From Pseudorasbora parva (lineage: Eukaryota > Chordata > Actinopteri > Cypriniformes > Gobionidae), in the NCBI RefSeq assembly GCF_024679245.1, contig NC_090174.1, positions 21,936,524 to 22,000,523 of the forward strand: a stretch of 64,000 nt of DNA, read 5' to 3'. Shown here in pieces: positions 31,101-46,540 of this stretch (its first letter is position 1; every line of letters starts with the position of its first letter). The notes beneath the pieces were generated by a model. That model was not told the DNA's origin and searched no databases. It saw nothing but the letters and a program-made list of their open reading frames with translations. A program made the position numbers and the translations under genes.

Positions 31101-32495
31101 AGGAAATATATTTTTTTAGGAAATTATGCAGTTTAGTATAATTAGGTCATTATATGAAAACTATTTGACTGCAGAATGCCACAGCTGACCAATCAGTAGA
31201 TACATGTAGATTCCTGATGTCAGAGTTTTCTCTCTTCCAGAAAGTGCTCTTTGCACTGTGTGCACTGAATGCTTTGGCCACGGCTGTGTGTCTGGTTGCT
31301 GCTGCACTCAGATATCTCCAGATCTTCTCAACCAGAAGGCCATGCATGGTGAGATAAATCATATTACAGAAAATATTAAATATATATAGGTGTTGGTCAT
31401 ATAATTTGAATGTCATGAAAAAGTTGATTTATTTCACTAATTCAAAAAGTTAAGTTTTTTTAATTATATTCATTCATTACACACAGACTGATATATTTCA
31501 AATGTTTATTTCTTTTAATTTTGATGATTATAACTGGCAACTTAGGAAAATCCCAAATTCAGTATCTCAGAAAATTAGTATATTGTGAAAAGGTTCAATA
31601 TTAAAGACACCTGGGGCCATACTCTAATCAGCCTATTAAAGGTGCTCTAGAATGATTTGAAACAATATGTTAAATTGTTCTCTGATACATAGAGGGTATG
31701 CAGCTTATTTAAGGGAAAAAATTGTCCAGATACAGTTTTACAGGCCCATTTACAACCCTAGAAATTGTCCCTAGGATGTAATGCTCTGCTTTTGCCTTAT
31801 TTGAAAGATTCATGAATATTAATGTTGAGCTCTTTTCTGATTGGCTTATTTCAGTAGCTTACAGCAGTTCAGCGAAGCGGCTTGTGAGTCCTGACCGTCC
31901 TGACAGAACACAGACTGACTAAATGAAACTTTAAGCAGAAATAAAATGCAGCTTACTTGTTTATTTGGTGCTTTCAGATCATCCGCTCGCGAGAAAGAGC
32001 TCGCGTTCGTGCGGTTGCCAGATTTCAGTAATTAAATCCCCCAAAAAGAGCTTTTCCGTGAAAGGAAACCCGTATACTTTCCGGTTTTTACCTAAACATG
32101 TCCAATCTGCTAGCTCTCTCTCGCGCACGATCCTGAATGAAATTGTTGTGGTATTAAATTGCTTTAAATTGCTGTGTGTAATGAATTCATATAATATACA
32201 AGTTTTATTTTTTGAATGGAATTTGTGAAATAAGTCAACTTTTTGATGATATTCTGATTATATACAGCAACTGTATATGTTAAGGTACTAAATGCCCTTT
32301 AAAATAATATTTAACAGCTCCCAAAAGACAGTTTAATGACAAGATCTTTCTTTTCACTACCTTTTGTTTGTTTGCCCCCCCCCTTTTTTCTCCTCTTTCT
32401 TTCTCATCTTCCATTATATTGCTATTTGTCTATAGTGTATTGTTATTTCTCAATATGTGCATTTTGTACAATTTCTGTATGTATTTCATGAATTA

Positions 32496-32563
<68 letters not shown>

Positions 32564-35500
32564 CATAATGTAATGAGTTACAATCAGCCAATCAGCTGTC
32601 AGCTGTTAAATTGAAGAAAAATTAGATTACACCAATTTAGGTCAAGTAATTACCAAGCAATACTTAATTTTGTTCATTCTGTGTTGTAAAAGTTTGTGTT
32701 AGCAATCAAAGAAAAAAACATTTAAGAAAAACATGGTGACACAAAGTGTTTATTTTTAATTATTTTGGTCCCACATTTTTTATGAATTCTATTTTTAATT
32801 TTTTTTTTTAGGTATAATACAGTATTGTTCGAAATAATAGCAGTACAATGTGACTAACCAGAATAATCAAGGTTTTTCGTATATTTTTTTATTGCTACGT
32901 GGCAAACAAGTTACCAGTAGGTTCAGTAGATTGTCCGAAAACAAATGAGACCCAGCATTCATGATATGCACGCTCTTAAGGCTGTGCAATTGGGCAATTA
33001 GTTGAATTAGTTGAAAGGGGTGTGTTCAAAAAAATAGCAGTGTGGCATTCAATCACTGACTACGTTTACATGGACAACAATACTCCGATATTAATCTGAT
33101 TAAGACAATACTCTGATTAAGAGGCTACCATGTAGACAGCGATTTCTAATGACCTTAATCTGATTAAAGTCATAATCTAACTACACATAAATCGGATTAA
33201 GACGTGTGGAGTATGCCTATTTTAGTCGCATTATCGGAGACATGTACACACCTTAATCTAACTATTAATGTCGTGTCGGAGATTTCGCCGCATTCTGTGA
33301 CAGGGCACATAACGTTATAAGTTACGCACAACAGAGAAGTGCAGAGGGGAGGCTTTGTGGGTTGGAGCCTCTGCCCTTTTTTGAAAATTAATCAAAAGTG
33401 CCCCTTTCAACAATCATCGATAATATTGTGGCCAATAAAACAGAATTGGAATTATAATTAATATAACAACGTGTACAAAACAGTAACAAATGGCGGAAAA
33501 GTCGCGTTTATTTATCTGTCAGTCTGAAATGTCGTTGCCATAACGCGTTGCTATGGGCGGGCGGTGTGTGTTTTACTTGACTGTTCATTGTGAACATTGC
33601 ATCCTCTCTCTATATTTTTATTTTTGTTGTAATTATTATGCTCATTGTAAAACTAAAATACAATAAATTTGTGTCTGTAATCGCAAACCAAATGGGTCAT
33701 TCAGTGAACGCCTGTGGCTCGACGGCAGGAAAAACAATCCAAAGAGTCATGATTTTTAAACCTTTTTCATCATTAATCAGAAATATTATTCTAAATGTAG
33801 GCTGTCAATAAGGAGGAAAGAGGGGCAGTGTCTCTTCAAAAAAACAAAACAGAAAGAGGCAATACATAATATTACAAAAATAAATCAACGTAAATGTAGA
33901 TATAAAACATTATAAAAACGCATGTTTTGTTATACTTAATGTAAAGTAACACTGTCCAACAGCGACACCCGCAGGTGAAGTTAGCGGGTTTCCTGAGCCC
34001 ATAAAATTAACACAGACCTGCCAAAGTCACGCTATGATTGGATGTTGGAGAACATAGCGTGGCATTGGGGACGTAATGACGTGCCATAATCGATCTATGT
34101 TCTATCACATGTAAAACGGGAACATGAACGGAGTACTCTAAAAGCAACTCATGTAAACAGCTTAACTGAGGTCATCAATTTTGTGAAGAAACAGGTGTGA
34201 ATCAGGTGGCCCCTATTTAAGGATGAAGCCAACACTTGTTGAACATGCATTTGAAAGCTGAGGAAAATGGGTCGTTCAAGACATTGTTCAGAAGAACAGC
34301 GTACTTTGATTAAAAAGTTGATTAGAGAGGGGAAAACCTATAAAGAGGTGCAAAAAATGATAGGCTGTTCAGCTAAAATGATCTCAAATGCCTTAAAATG
34401 GAGAGCAAAACCAGAGAGACGTGGAAGAAAACGGAAGACAACCATCAAAATGGATAGAAGAATAACCAGAATGGCAAAGGCTCAGCCAATGATCACCTCC
34501 AGGATGATCAAAGACAGTCTGGAGTTACCTGTAAGTACTGTGACAGTTAGAAGACGTCTGTGTGAAGCTAATCTATTTTCAAGAATCCCCCGCAAAGTCC
34601 CTCTGTTAAAAAAAAGGCATGTGCAGAAGAGGTTACAATTTGCCAAAGAACACATCAACTGGCCTAAAGAGAAATGGAGGAACATTTTGTGGACTGATGA
34701 GAGTAAAATTGTTCTTTTTGGGTCCAAGGGCCACAGGCAGTTTGTGAGACGACCCCCAAACTCTGAATTCAAGCCACAGTACACAGTGAAGACAGTGAAG
34801 CATGGAGGTGCAAGCATCATGATATGGGCATGTTTCTCCTACTATGGTGTTGGGCCTATTTATCGCATACCAGGGATCATGGATCAGTTTGCATATGTTA
34901 AAATACTTGAAGAGGTCATGTTGCCCTATGCTGAAGAGGACATGCCCTTGAAACGGTTGTTTCAACAAGACAATGACCCAAAACACACTAGTAAACGGGC
35001 AAAGTCTTGGTTCCAAACCAACAAAATTAATGTTATGGAGTGGCCAGCCCAATCTCCAGACCTTAATCCAATTGAGAACTTGTGGGGTGATATCAAAAAT
35101 GCTGTTTCTGAAGCAAAACCAAGAAATGTGAATGAATTGTGGAATGTTGTTAAAGAATCATGGAGTGGAATAACAGCTGAGAGGTGCCACAAGTTGGTTG
35201 ACTCCATGCCACACAGATGTCAAGCAGTTTTAAAAACTGTGGTCATACAACTAAATATTAGTTTAGTGATTCAAAGGATTGCTAAATCCCAGGAAAAAAA
35301 AAATGTTTGTACAAAATAGTTTTGAGTTTGTACAGTCAAATGTAGACACTGCTATTTTTTTGAACACACCCCTTTCAACTAATTGCCCAATTGCACAGCC
35401 TTAAGAGCGTGCATATCATGAATGCTGGGTCTTGTTTGTTTTCTGACAATCTACTGAACCTACTGGTAACTTGTTTGCCACGTAGCAATAAAAAATATAC

Positions 35501-38500
35501 TAAAAACCTTGATTATTCTGGTTAGTCACATTGTACTGCTATTATTTTGAACAATACTGTACATCACAGTTCACTTTATTTTGTTATCCTCAAATAAATG
35601 AATTATAGTGTCCTTCACACACTAGTAACAAATGATCTGTTTTCTGTATATATATATTGCAATAATTAAATTCCTGATCAGTGTGTGGCATAGGTTATTA
35701 ACATTTTATATAATCCATGTTTAGACGTGTCAGATATTTCTAAGCCCTGGTGATGTGATATAGTGGGTTGATAATGATCGTCTTTGGCAGGAAGAGGCCA
35801 GGCCTGTTCCAGAGGAAGTGGAGGAGCAGACTCATCTTCCTGACCCTGACGAATTTGTAGCTCCTGCACCTCCTCCTTCATACTTCTCCACCTTCTATAC
35901 GTACACCCCTCGCCTGGCTCGCAGGTAAAATATACTTTAATTTAATTATCACTGAATCAACCTGACTGTATTGGGTTAATGTTGCCTTAAACTTAATGAC
36001 TGCAGACTTTTTATTTGATGAATTACACTACTTTTATTTAAAATGAAACTAAATAAAATGTAAACATTTGGAATAATCATAATTAAATATAAAATAAATA
36101 ATATATAATTTAAAGGTGCCCTAGAATGAGTTGAATCAATATGTTAAATTGTTCTCTGATATCTACATAGAGAGTATGCAGCTTATTTAAGGGCAAAAAT
36201 TGTCCAGATACAGTTTTACAGGTCCATTTACAACCCTATAAATTGTCCCTAGGATGTAATGCTCTGTTTTTGCCTTATTTGGAAGAGTCATGAATATTAA
36301 TGTTGAGCTCTGCTCTGATTGGCTTATTTCAGCAGCTCACAGCAGTTCAGCGAAGCGGCTCGTGAGTCCTGACCGTCCTGACAGAATATAGACCGACTGA
36401 ATGACACTTTAAGCAGAACATCTCAAATGGAGATTGATAAAATGCAGCTTACTTTTTTATTGGTGTTTTCAGATCATCCATGTGCGAGAGAGAGCTTGCC
36501 TGAATATGGTAGCCAGATTGTACATGTTTAGGTAAAACACTGGATAGTATACGTGTTATTTTCACAGAAAAGCTCTGATTGGGGGATTTAAATTACTGAA
36601 ATCTGGGAACCGCAAGCACGAACGCTCTTCTTTCCCTCCGAAAAAACCAAAACCAGTGATTTTAGACTCGTCTTTTTTCATCAACGATATTGCATGTTTA
36701 TATAACGTTAGTCACAATGTAGGCTACGCAGTGACTGTGATGTACTCTGAAATACAAGCATGCAAAAACATCATTAAGTTCTCAAAAATATAAATATATA
36801 TATTTTTACAAAATGAATAGCCTTGTCAAATGACTGTCGTTTTAACTTAAATGGTGGAAAAGTTGACGTTTGCTAGAAGGATCGAGTGAACGTAAGCAAC
36901 ATATCTACGGTTGTATTTTGTAATACAAAATAATATTACCCTTTGTCATTAGACACACTATTTAGTTTTGTATGGTACTTGGTGTTTCCTACTGTTACTG
37001 TACTAGCATCTTGTGTTATCTAGACAATGCTGTCTCTCTAAGAAACTTTCAATTTAATCAGAAATTGTTTAAACAGTCAATAAGTGGATAAATCACTACT
37101 TACTGCTTGCAGGAATACAGTTGTAATTGCCACTTTCTTCAGTTTAAGACGCTGAGCGAAGCTTGCTTGAAATGGGTCGAACAAACAAACGATCTTGAAT
37201 TAAATTGTTGTGGTATCAGATTATAAACATCAACCATGACTGTTGACATTTTTTATCTGTGAGAAGGGTAGAAAAGTCCTCAAGTCCCCTGCACAGCCTG
37301 GAACATGACATTTGTGTCCATGAGAGCTGCCGTTTTCTCTATCCTCGAGTGTCTTGTTTACCTGCAGTCCCGATGATTCGGCTCCGTCAGTTCCGCCTGA
37401 CAATGAACATGTTTGGACATATGCAAATGTTGGGGCGTACATATTAATGATCCCAGTGATTGCATCACGGTTGGCGTTATGGTGAGAATCACTTCTTTTT
37501 CCGTGGTGTTTTTCATGCACGAGATTTACATAAGAAGTAGGAGGCAATGGTGTTTGAGACTCACAGTATGTGATGTCCATGTACTGAACTCTTATTATTT
37601 CACTATGGCAAGGTTAATTCAATTTTTCATTCTAGGGCACCTTTAAGTAAGGAATATAAATAGTGTACAACATACGGTATCCTTCAAAAGTTTGGGAAGA
37701 TTTATAATGTTTTTAAAAAGTCTCTGGGTGAAAAAATACACTACCATTCAAAAGTTAGTAAAAAGTAAATAAAAAATAGTGTCTATTTAAACCAAGTGCA
37801 AATAGGAATTTCTGGAACTGCGCTCTCACGCTTATTTGCCGTTTAGTAAATCTGGCCCTATATAGTGTAATGTTTAATAAATATCTGCCATGCAATAGCT
37901 GATGATGCTGATATGGCAATAAACTCAAATACTACTACTACTTATTTAAATATTTTAATGGTAGTGTGTGTGTATATATATGTAAGCTAAGTTTCCTTCA
38001 GCCTTACTCTCCACTTAAAAATATATTTTTTTGCAGATCAGGTAGAAATATCTATTAAGGGTTACGTTGCATAATTTAACTTTCAACAATATACTATAAA
38101 ATTCTTTAAGCATTCCATGATCCCACTGGAGCATTAGTGTTACAAAGACAACCACACTCACACACACACACACACTCACACACTTTGACCTTGATCTCTT
38201 AACCAAAAATACAGCAGGATTTATCAGATTTGTGAGTGGGTGGCTCAGTGTTTGGCAGGAAACCAAAATATTTTGGCAACCTAAAACAGGATTGAAGTTT
38301 GTGTGTGGGAAAGCATGATATTCTCCAGTTTCATTGGATGTTCTGATCAAACTCTAAGGGGTTTATCTACAGTGTTTACTGTCGTTACATTTTCTCATGG
38401 CTTGTTTACCGTGTATATATGTGTGTGTTTTGACAGGATGTTTGGTGATGGTATGATTCCTCTTCCTCATATATATGGTGCCCGAATTAAAGGAGTGGAG

Positions 38501-41500
38501 GTCTTCTGTCCTCTAGACCCACCTCCACCTTATGAAGCTGTTGCGTCGCAACCAGCAGCTCAGGTACCGATTCATATGCTGATCATATGCCATCTGCATA
38601 ATCATCTCTGATAAAAGTCAAAAGACATTTAGCATTTACAGCATTTATTTATGATAGCATTTCAACTCGGTTTGTAAAGTAGACCTTACACCCTTTCAGC
38701 AAACATGGCACCGTGTCCTGGTCCAGCAGGCTTACATTGGCAACAGCTCAATTAAATACAGCCCTTGTCCGCTCACTGACCTTCTGTATTTATATCAGGC
38801 CCAGAATACTGAGGTGCAAATGACCGATCCAACCGAGGTCCTCACAGAGAGTGCAGAGGCGGAGACTCCCAGTGATGGTATGAACTAGTTGGATTTTTGC
38901 ATATAGATCTATATATTTATTTTACATAGGTCTATATATATATATAGATCATAGACATATATGAGGTCATCATTACAGACTTAAAGGTGCAGTGTAATAT
39001 TTATGAGGATCTATTGACAGAAATGCAATATGCATAACTATGTTTTCAGTGGTGTAGAAAGACCTTACATAATGAACCTTACATAATGGACCTTATATAC
39101 AAGTCACCATTTTGCGGCATCATGTTTCTACAGTATCCCTAAACGGACAAACTTCTCTACAGAGCGATAGCTACTCTGCTGTCTTAGACGACATTATCTG
39201 TGTCGGCCACCGTAGCTTCTCTATGTGCTTAGAAAGGGAGGGGTGAGCGGTGGGCTGCTAAAATTTATCAGTGCACCTTTAAGGCTAGTTCACACCAAGG
39301 ATAATAACTGTAACAATAATGATACAGATAGTTCAACAGATAACAAGTGACCGACAACAAAACTGCAGCGCTAATATAGTTATCATTATAGTTATCATTA
39401 TCGTTCTTGGTGTGAACAGACCTTTACGGTTGTCTCTGAACATTAAACCATGGCAGGAGAAAGTATTTTAACATAGAACTAAAGACTTTTTAAAACATTT
39501 CACCAAAATGGTGTTCTAATAAACGCATATAAAGAATTTCCATTTGAAAATCTGGATCTACAAACCCGAGCTGCTACTTAGGCTTACACAAACGTGTTAT
39601 TGACACCGCTTATATGAATCCAGTGCCTCTGGTACACTATATTTAATCAAGATGCTCACAGCGTATCACAGTACCAGTCCATAATTATGTCATCTGTGTA
39701 TTAAAGGAAATGTATTTTTGTGGCGTCAGTTGTATGTCCAGTGTTCCTCGGTGAGGGATTTATTTTTCTTTTTATAGCTGTCTGTATCCTTCAACACATT
39801 CAAAGATAGTGCAAACATGTTTTTAATGATCCAGTCAGCGGACACTTTTCAAAATCCACATTTCTCACAGAATTTCACATTTCTCACAGAATTTCCATTA
39901 CCAGTATCATTTTATGATCAGCATAACACATTTAAAATTGGAATTGAATTAAAAAAAAGAACATGTATTTTGTTCATCTCTCTTTTGCTTTAATGAACTT
40001 CACAAGTATTTCATTTCCAAGTTTAAAAGGCATTGTAGGATACATTTTGTTTATGTGGTCTCACTATACACTATCGTTCAAAAGTTCAGTAAGATTTTTT
40101 TTATTAAGCAAGGATGCGTTAAATTGACAAAAAGTGATTTCTATGTCAAAAAAATGCTGTTCTTTTCAATTCTTTCAACTCTCATTAATCTTGTGAGATT
40201 AAAGACTGGAGTAAGGATCCTGAAAATCAGAGGAATAAATTCAAAACATGTTCATATTGAAAATAGTTATTTTAAATTGTCCTTTTAAAAAAAAATTGTA
40301 TTTGTAACAAATAAATTTAGCCATGAGCACGAGCGACTTCTGTCTAAAAAAAATGAATATAGATAAATATTATGAAGTAACATCTCTCTTTTTTTTTTGC
40401 CAGCACAACTCTTTAAGTGATCTCTGGTCGACTTCATAGACTAGGCTTGCTTTGGCTAGATTCCTCTTGATGGATCAGATCAAGCAGTTGCTGACGCAGG
40501 ACAGACAGAAATAGATTAGAAAAAGACTTTTGTACAAATGATGTCTTTGATGTCAAATGAACTTTTTTATGTAGTTTGTTTGCATGTTTTATTCAGACCA
40601 GAGCCATCAGACGGCCATATTGAGCCCCACACCCCCGATACAGTCCGGACAGCCTCACACCGCAGTCTCCTCCAGCAGAAAACCTCACAGACCTCGCCTC
40701 CGCAGGTCCAGCAGCGACCCTGTCCTGCTAGACCTGACCGCCAAAGGTAAGGGAAGGAATCCTCAAAATGCTCTGATTAATCAATTGTCAAGGCTGAGCT
40801 CTAAACTGTACATTTGACAACCAGTTTTCTACATTTCTTTGCTGTATTTTAATTCATTATAGCTCAGTGGTCTCTTTTTTCTTGTTTAATAAACCCTTAA
40901 AAATAAAGGTGCCAGGAAAAAACAAAAATGGGGTTTTGCAGTGATGCCATAGAAGAACAATGTTTGGTTCCCCAAAGAACTGTTTTGTAAAAAGGTACTT
41001 TAAAGAACCATTTTTTAAACCATTTTATAGTCTTAAGGAGCTTTTTGCACTACAAAGAACCTTTTGTGCAACGGAAAGGTTATTTGGATATTAAAGGTTC
41101 TTCATGGAACCATACACCCTGCCAAAGAACCATTTAAGAACCTTTATCTTTTAGAGTGTAAATGACCAGTTGACTCTATATCACTTATGTGAAACAGGAG
41201 AGTTAACACATTACTTAGAAAATGGCCTTGTTTTCCAGTAAAGATGTATACATATATTACATATACATATATATTAGTTAATGCATTATTTAACTTGAAC
41301 TAACCATGAACAACACCTCTGTTCAGCATTAGTTAGGGGGGGGGGGGGGGGGGTGCTGTTTCATGCATACTGAGCTTTTTACACTGTTAAAGAAGGAGTC
41401 CCATCCTAAACATAGACAAAGTTTCAAAAACTAATGTTGGACGTTTGATAGAGTATTTCTTTGTCAAAAATACTCCTTCCGGTTTCTCACAAGTTTTGGA

Positions 41501-44500
41501 GAGTTTTTTTCGAGTATGGGTCGGCTTGATGTTAATAGAGCGGAAGGTCCTTGTATGGGCCGTACGGGCTCTTCTCCCGGTAGGGTGCGCGTGCGTGTGA
41601 CTAGAGCGAGTGAGGAAATGCACGCCAAAAAACACTCGCTCAGATGCAGATCCACTCGTCCGTGAACACTTATGACGCGCCGCGCCCCCGCTCCACTTTA
41701 TTCCTATGGGTGATATCAACGCTTCAGCACAGCATTCCCGGAAGGCAGCGCTGCATTTGAACGCTGAAATGACGGGAAGCTTCACAACATCGCGGATTTC
41801 CACGGTCACTGCTGTCACAGGACTTCACCAAATCATACCAAAGAAGTGTGTTTTCGACGGTCCCAGCGATAAAGGTTCGATCCTGCTTTGGAAGCAGTCG
41901 GTGAGTAAAACTGCTTCAAATGTCTATGGTGTTGTCGCGTGAGTAAACATCAGTAAACGACACGATCGCGTGCTTCGTCAGTCAAATGTGCTAACGTTAC
42001 TCCATTGTTGTTCTATGTATAAAGTTACGCTAGTCTGACGTGCAAAATCGTTTTGCTTGCTACTGCTAAGGTTTAGTCTCATACAATAGTCCATAAACCG
42101 AATCATGTCCTCATAAACTGCGAGTAAAGACACACAAATGTTGACAGGGCACTAAATACAGTACATACCACAGACACGGACGTCCTGCTGTTGCTGTTTC
42201 TCCTGTTCAATTTATTTCTGCCTGATTCTAGATCACGTATTAGCTGAATCCGATCGATAGCATACTTGGGTTTCTCCACGCTTGAGAACGCTTTGGGTGT
42301 GCTCGTCATTCTTTAGCTCCGCCCACACGATACGCCTCCAGGCGCTCGTTTTTTTCCGGAAAGACTCGGTACAGCCTATATTTCTTTTATAAATATAATA
42401 AAACTAAAGACTTTTCGGAGATATGAAGGATGCAGTACTACTCTATAGGTACTCAAGATTGACATGAGATTGACTGAAAGTGTTTCACCCCCCCTTTAAT
42501 AAAAATACAGCTGTTCATGGTTTGTTCACAGTACATTAAAAAGATTTTATTAATGCATTAGAAAATGCTGAAAGTAACATTAAAGGGGGTGTGAAACACT
42601 CAGTTTCAGTCAATCTCATGTCAATCTTGAGTACCTATAGAGTAGTATTGCATCCTTCAGATCTCCGAAAAGTCTTTAGTTGTATTATACTTATAAAAGA
42701 AATATAGGCTGTACCGAGTCTTTCCGGAAAAAATCTTGCGGCTTAAGCCGTATCATGTGGGCGGAGCTAACGAATGACGAGTGCGCACAAAGCGGTGACG
42801 TCCTCAAGCGTGGAGAAGAAAACGTTACTCTTATAAACCATGGCTATCAATCAGATTCAACTAATACATATATGATTCAAAATCAGATCCGGAGGCTGAA
42901 ATAAATTGAACAGGAGAAGCAACAACAGCAGGACGTCCGTCTCTGTGGTATGTACTGTATTTAGTGGCCTGTCAACATTTGTGTGCGTTTACTCGTGGTT
43001 TATGAGGACATGATTTGGTTTATGGACTATTGTATGCGACTAAACCTTAGCAGTAGCAAGCAAAACGGTTTTGCACGTCAGACTAGTGTATAGAAAAACA
43101 ATGGAGTAGCACATTTAAATGAAGAAGCATGCTTTCTCGTCATTTCTGCGTTCAAATTGGTTCAAATGCAGCGCTGCCTTCCCGGAATGCTATGCGGACA
43201 CGTTGAAGTCGCTTGACGTCACCCATAGGAATAAAGTGGAGCGCGGTGCGACAGAAGTGTTCACGGACGACTGGATCTGCACCTTGAGGGCAGCGTTTAT
43301 GGACGTGCATTTGCTCTCTCGCTCTAGTCACGCGCGCGCACCCTACCGGGAGAAGAGCCCGTACGGCCCAAACAAAGGCCATTCCGCCCTGTTGATGTCA
43401 AGCGGACCCATACTCGAAAAAAAACTCTCCAAAACTTGTGAGAAACCGGAAGGAGTATTTTTGGCACAGAAATACTCTATCAAACGCCCAACTTAGTTTT
43501 TGAAACTTGTCTATGTTTAGGATGGGAATCCAAGTCTTTAACAGTGTAAAAAGCTCAGTATGCATGAAACAGCATTTCACCCCCCCTTTAACTCATAAAT
43601 AAATAAATAAATGTCTATTAAGTACAGTTCATTAGTCCATATTAACTAAAGTAATTAACCTAAGCAATATTTGCTATTAAAACAATATATTAAAACTTCA
43701 TATGTTATTACAGTATTAATTATAATTTCATTTAAAATTTGAGGATACATGTTCTTTTCAGGGTGCTCATGTTTTTATAGCATACAGGCAGATTTGTCTT
43801 GTTTTAAGCCTAAACATACATAAAAAGTGTTCCATAAAAGGTTGAAGAACAGACACGGACACAATTCTTTATAATTAGTTTATGAACACTGGCTTTTCTC
43901 CAATGACAGATGGGGGTTTCTTTTAACTTGGTGTGTGTATCCAAAGCAGAGGACTGGGTCTGATAGTAAATCTAGAGAAACTATACCTGTCAGTGGTTAC
44001 TTTAAGCCCTTTTTAAATATAGGAGTCTCAGTGTTACTGTTGAGGGTCAGCAGAGAGCAATTAAATACACTGCCATAAATTGACTTCTTTTCTTTAAGAA
44101 ATGCTGTCCCTTTCTCACTCTCTCTCCCACACACAAGTGAAAGCTTCTCTTACGTCTGTCTGATGTAGGATTAAAGGTTTATGAAGCATTAATACTTTGC
44201 CAGTTCTTATCTGTCTTGTTGTTCAACTGACACAGCAGTGGTCCTGGGCGTTATACCAACACCAACTGGTTAAGATAGATACATTTCAAATAGAGCGGTT
44301 CAGTTTCTAGTCCTAAAACCTATAAGAGAATTAGGATATTTGAGTCAAGTGATTTTGAATGTGTTATTGGAACAACAGTACAGAACGGCCTGCGGTTACT
44401 TAAAATGACTGTGTTTTCTCCTACTTCTGACATGACATGCAGTCTCAGCTTAAATGTGAACATTCAGGATTCCCTGTGGTTTTCAGGAAAAATAAAAGCT

Positions 44501-44704
44501 TTAATGTTTGAAAATTAAAACAGCCGTAAATATTAGTATTGTAATTATTATATTGCTTAAATACTTGATTACATCATTTTACGGGTTAATATATCTAACA
44601 ATATTTATTGTTTAATGTTTATTTAATAATAATAATAATAATAATAACAATTATAAATTATATGAATATAATAATAACATGCATAATAAAATATATTATG
44701 ACAA

Positions 44705-44766
<62 letters not shown>

Positions 44767-46102
44767 TATTCAGAAAGTAGTTAAAGCCTTATTCCAGAAT
44801 GGATTAAATGCATTATTTTCCTCAACATTCTACAAACAATACCCCATAATGACAACATTAAATACGTTTGTTTGAAATGTTTGCTAATTTATTAAAAAAA
44901 TCTGAAAAAATTACATAATTACAAAAGTATTCACAGCCTTTGCTCAATACTTCTTTGAAGCACCTTTGGCAATCAGGTTCAATCGGGTTAAAGTCTGTGC
45001 TCTGGCTGGGCCTGCTTTATCTTGGCTGTTTGTTTAAGGTTGTTGTCCTGTTGGGAGATGAACATTTGCCCCAGTCTGAGGTCGAGAGCGCTCTGGAGAA
45101 GGTTTTCATCAGTGATGTCTCTGTACATTGCTGCAGTCATCTTTCCCTCGATCCTGACTAATCTCTGAGTTTCTACAGCTGAAAAACCACCCCACAGCAT
45201 GATGCTGCCATAGGGATGGCGAAAACTAAAACATTTCTTAACCGACCACCGAGCTCATTAGCCGGTTGAAACCGGTTAACCAATTAGTTTAAAATATGCT
45301 GCGCTATTTGAAATAACAGCCGCGAGCCGCGCCTGCAATTTTTGCAACTCTGTCGCATCTCTCTATGATCTCTGCCGCTCTGCCTCCCACTCTCACACAC
45401 ACACTGTCCCGGCGCCACCACCTCCCTTCCACTCACGTCACTTTTTTAAAAGCCCCTACAGCGCGTAACATGAGTCCCGCAAACGCAGCGCTGAGGAGCT
45501 TGTTTGTTAATCGACAAACCAAGGTTATTATAGTTTTGCTTTTTTAAATTAGTTTTTATTTTATTATCGTTTTCAATTTTGCTACAAATTTCAGTTTAGT
45601 TTTAGTTCGTTTTACAAATGGTTTTGCTAGTTTTAGTTTAGTTTTTATTTTGCAAATACATTTCTATTTAGTTTTTATTTATTTAGTTTCAGTTTTAGTT
45701 TTAGTAATTATAGTTTAGCAGAGTTACCATAATGAAGTGTAGACCAAATCAAGGTTTTTAATTTCAGCAAAGTTTAATTAACAGATTAGAGTTTAATCTT
45801 ACTAAACATCCTTAAGTGAAATCACTTGATAAACGAGCATTATTGTTTAAACCCAGGACGGTCTTACAAAACATGCATAAAGTTGGGTCTTCACCTTTGA
45901 GCAAAAAAGCTTGAGTCAAACTATGACCTATACAGGATCTATCTTAAAGAACAAAATAGATGCAATGTAAAATATAAAAGTAAAAATTATAAATTCCAGA
46001 CAAACTCACTCATAACAGATGAAATATTGTTAAACAATTAAAAGCTTATTTTAATTTCTTCAGTAGTACAATGTAGGCTAGCAGTGTCTACACACTGTTT
46101 TG

Positions 46103-46194
<92 letters not shown>

Positions 46195-46458
46195 ATGTTT
46201 TTCTAGCCTGGTGAGGACTTCAAACTGAATGCACACAGACTTGTGTCACCGTGGGGACCTAAATTGAGGTCCCCATGGGTACAAAAGCTTATAAATCACA
46301 CATAATGAGTTCTTTTGAAAATGTAAAAATGTAGAAGGTTTCCTGTGATGGGTAGGTTTAGGGGCAGGGGCAGTGTAGGGGGATAGAATATATGGTTTGT
46401 ATGGTATAAAAACCGTCTATATGGCAAGTCCCCACAAAGATAGCGCACCAGACATGTG

Positions 46459-46540
<82 letters not shown>

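Larger units (their letters stand above)
32820..35559 (+). mobile_element. Tc1-like transposon with intact transposase, carrying a MITE
   Basis: The left terminus CAGTATTGTTCGAAATAATAG and the right terminus CTATTATTTTGAACAATACTG are long inverted repeats extending about 225 bp. TA flanks both ends (32818-32819, 35560-35561). The inner ends of the repeats both contain a block with ATAGCAGTG next to GTGTGTTCAAA. A 1.1-kb non-coding insertion (33060-34164) lies between the left repeat and the coding region. Apart from that insertion the element has everything expected for an autonomous Tc1. Confidence 0.9.

Noticed and set aside
34482..35207. Three minus-strand frames of 81-139 codons
   Set aside because: They are antisense shadows of the intact Tc1 transposase.
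41387..41818. 143-codon minus-strand frame
   Set aside because: It lies inside TTAA element copy A, and no recognisable domain is present; copy B does not preserve the same frame.
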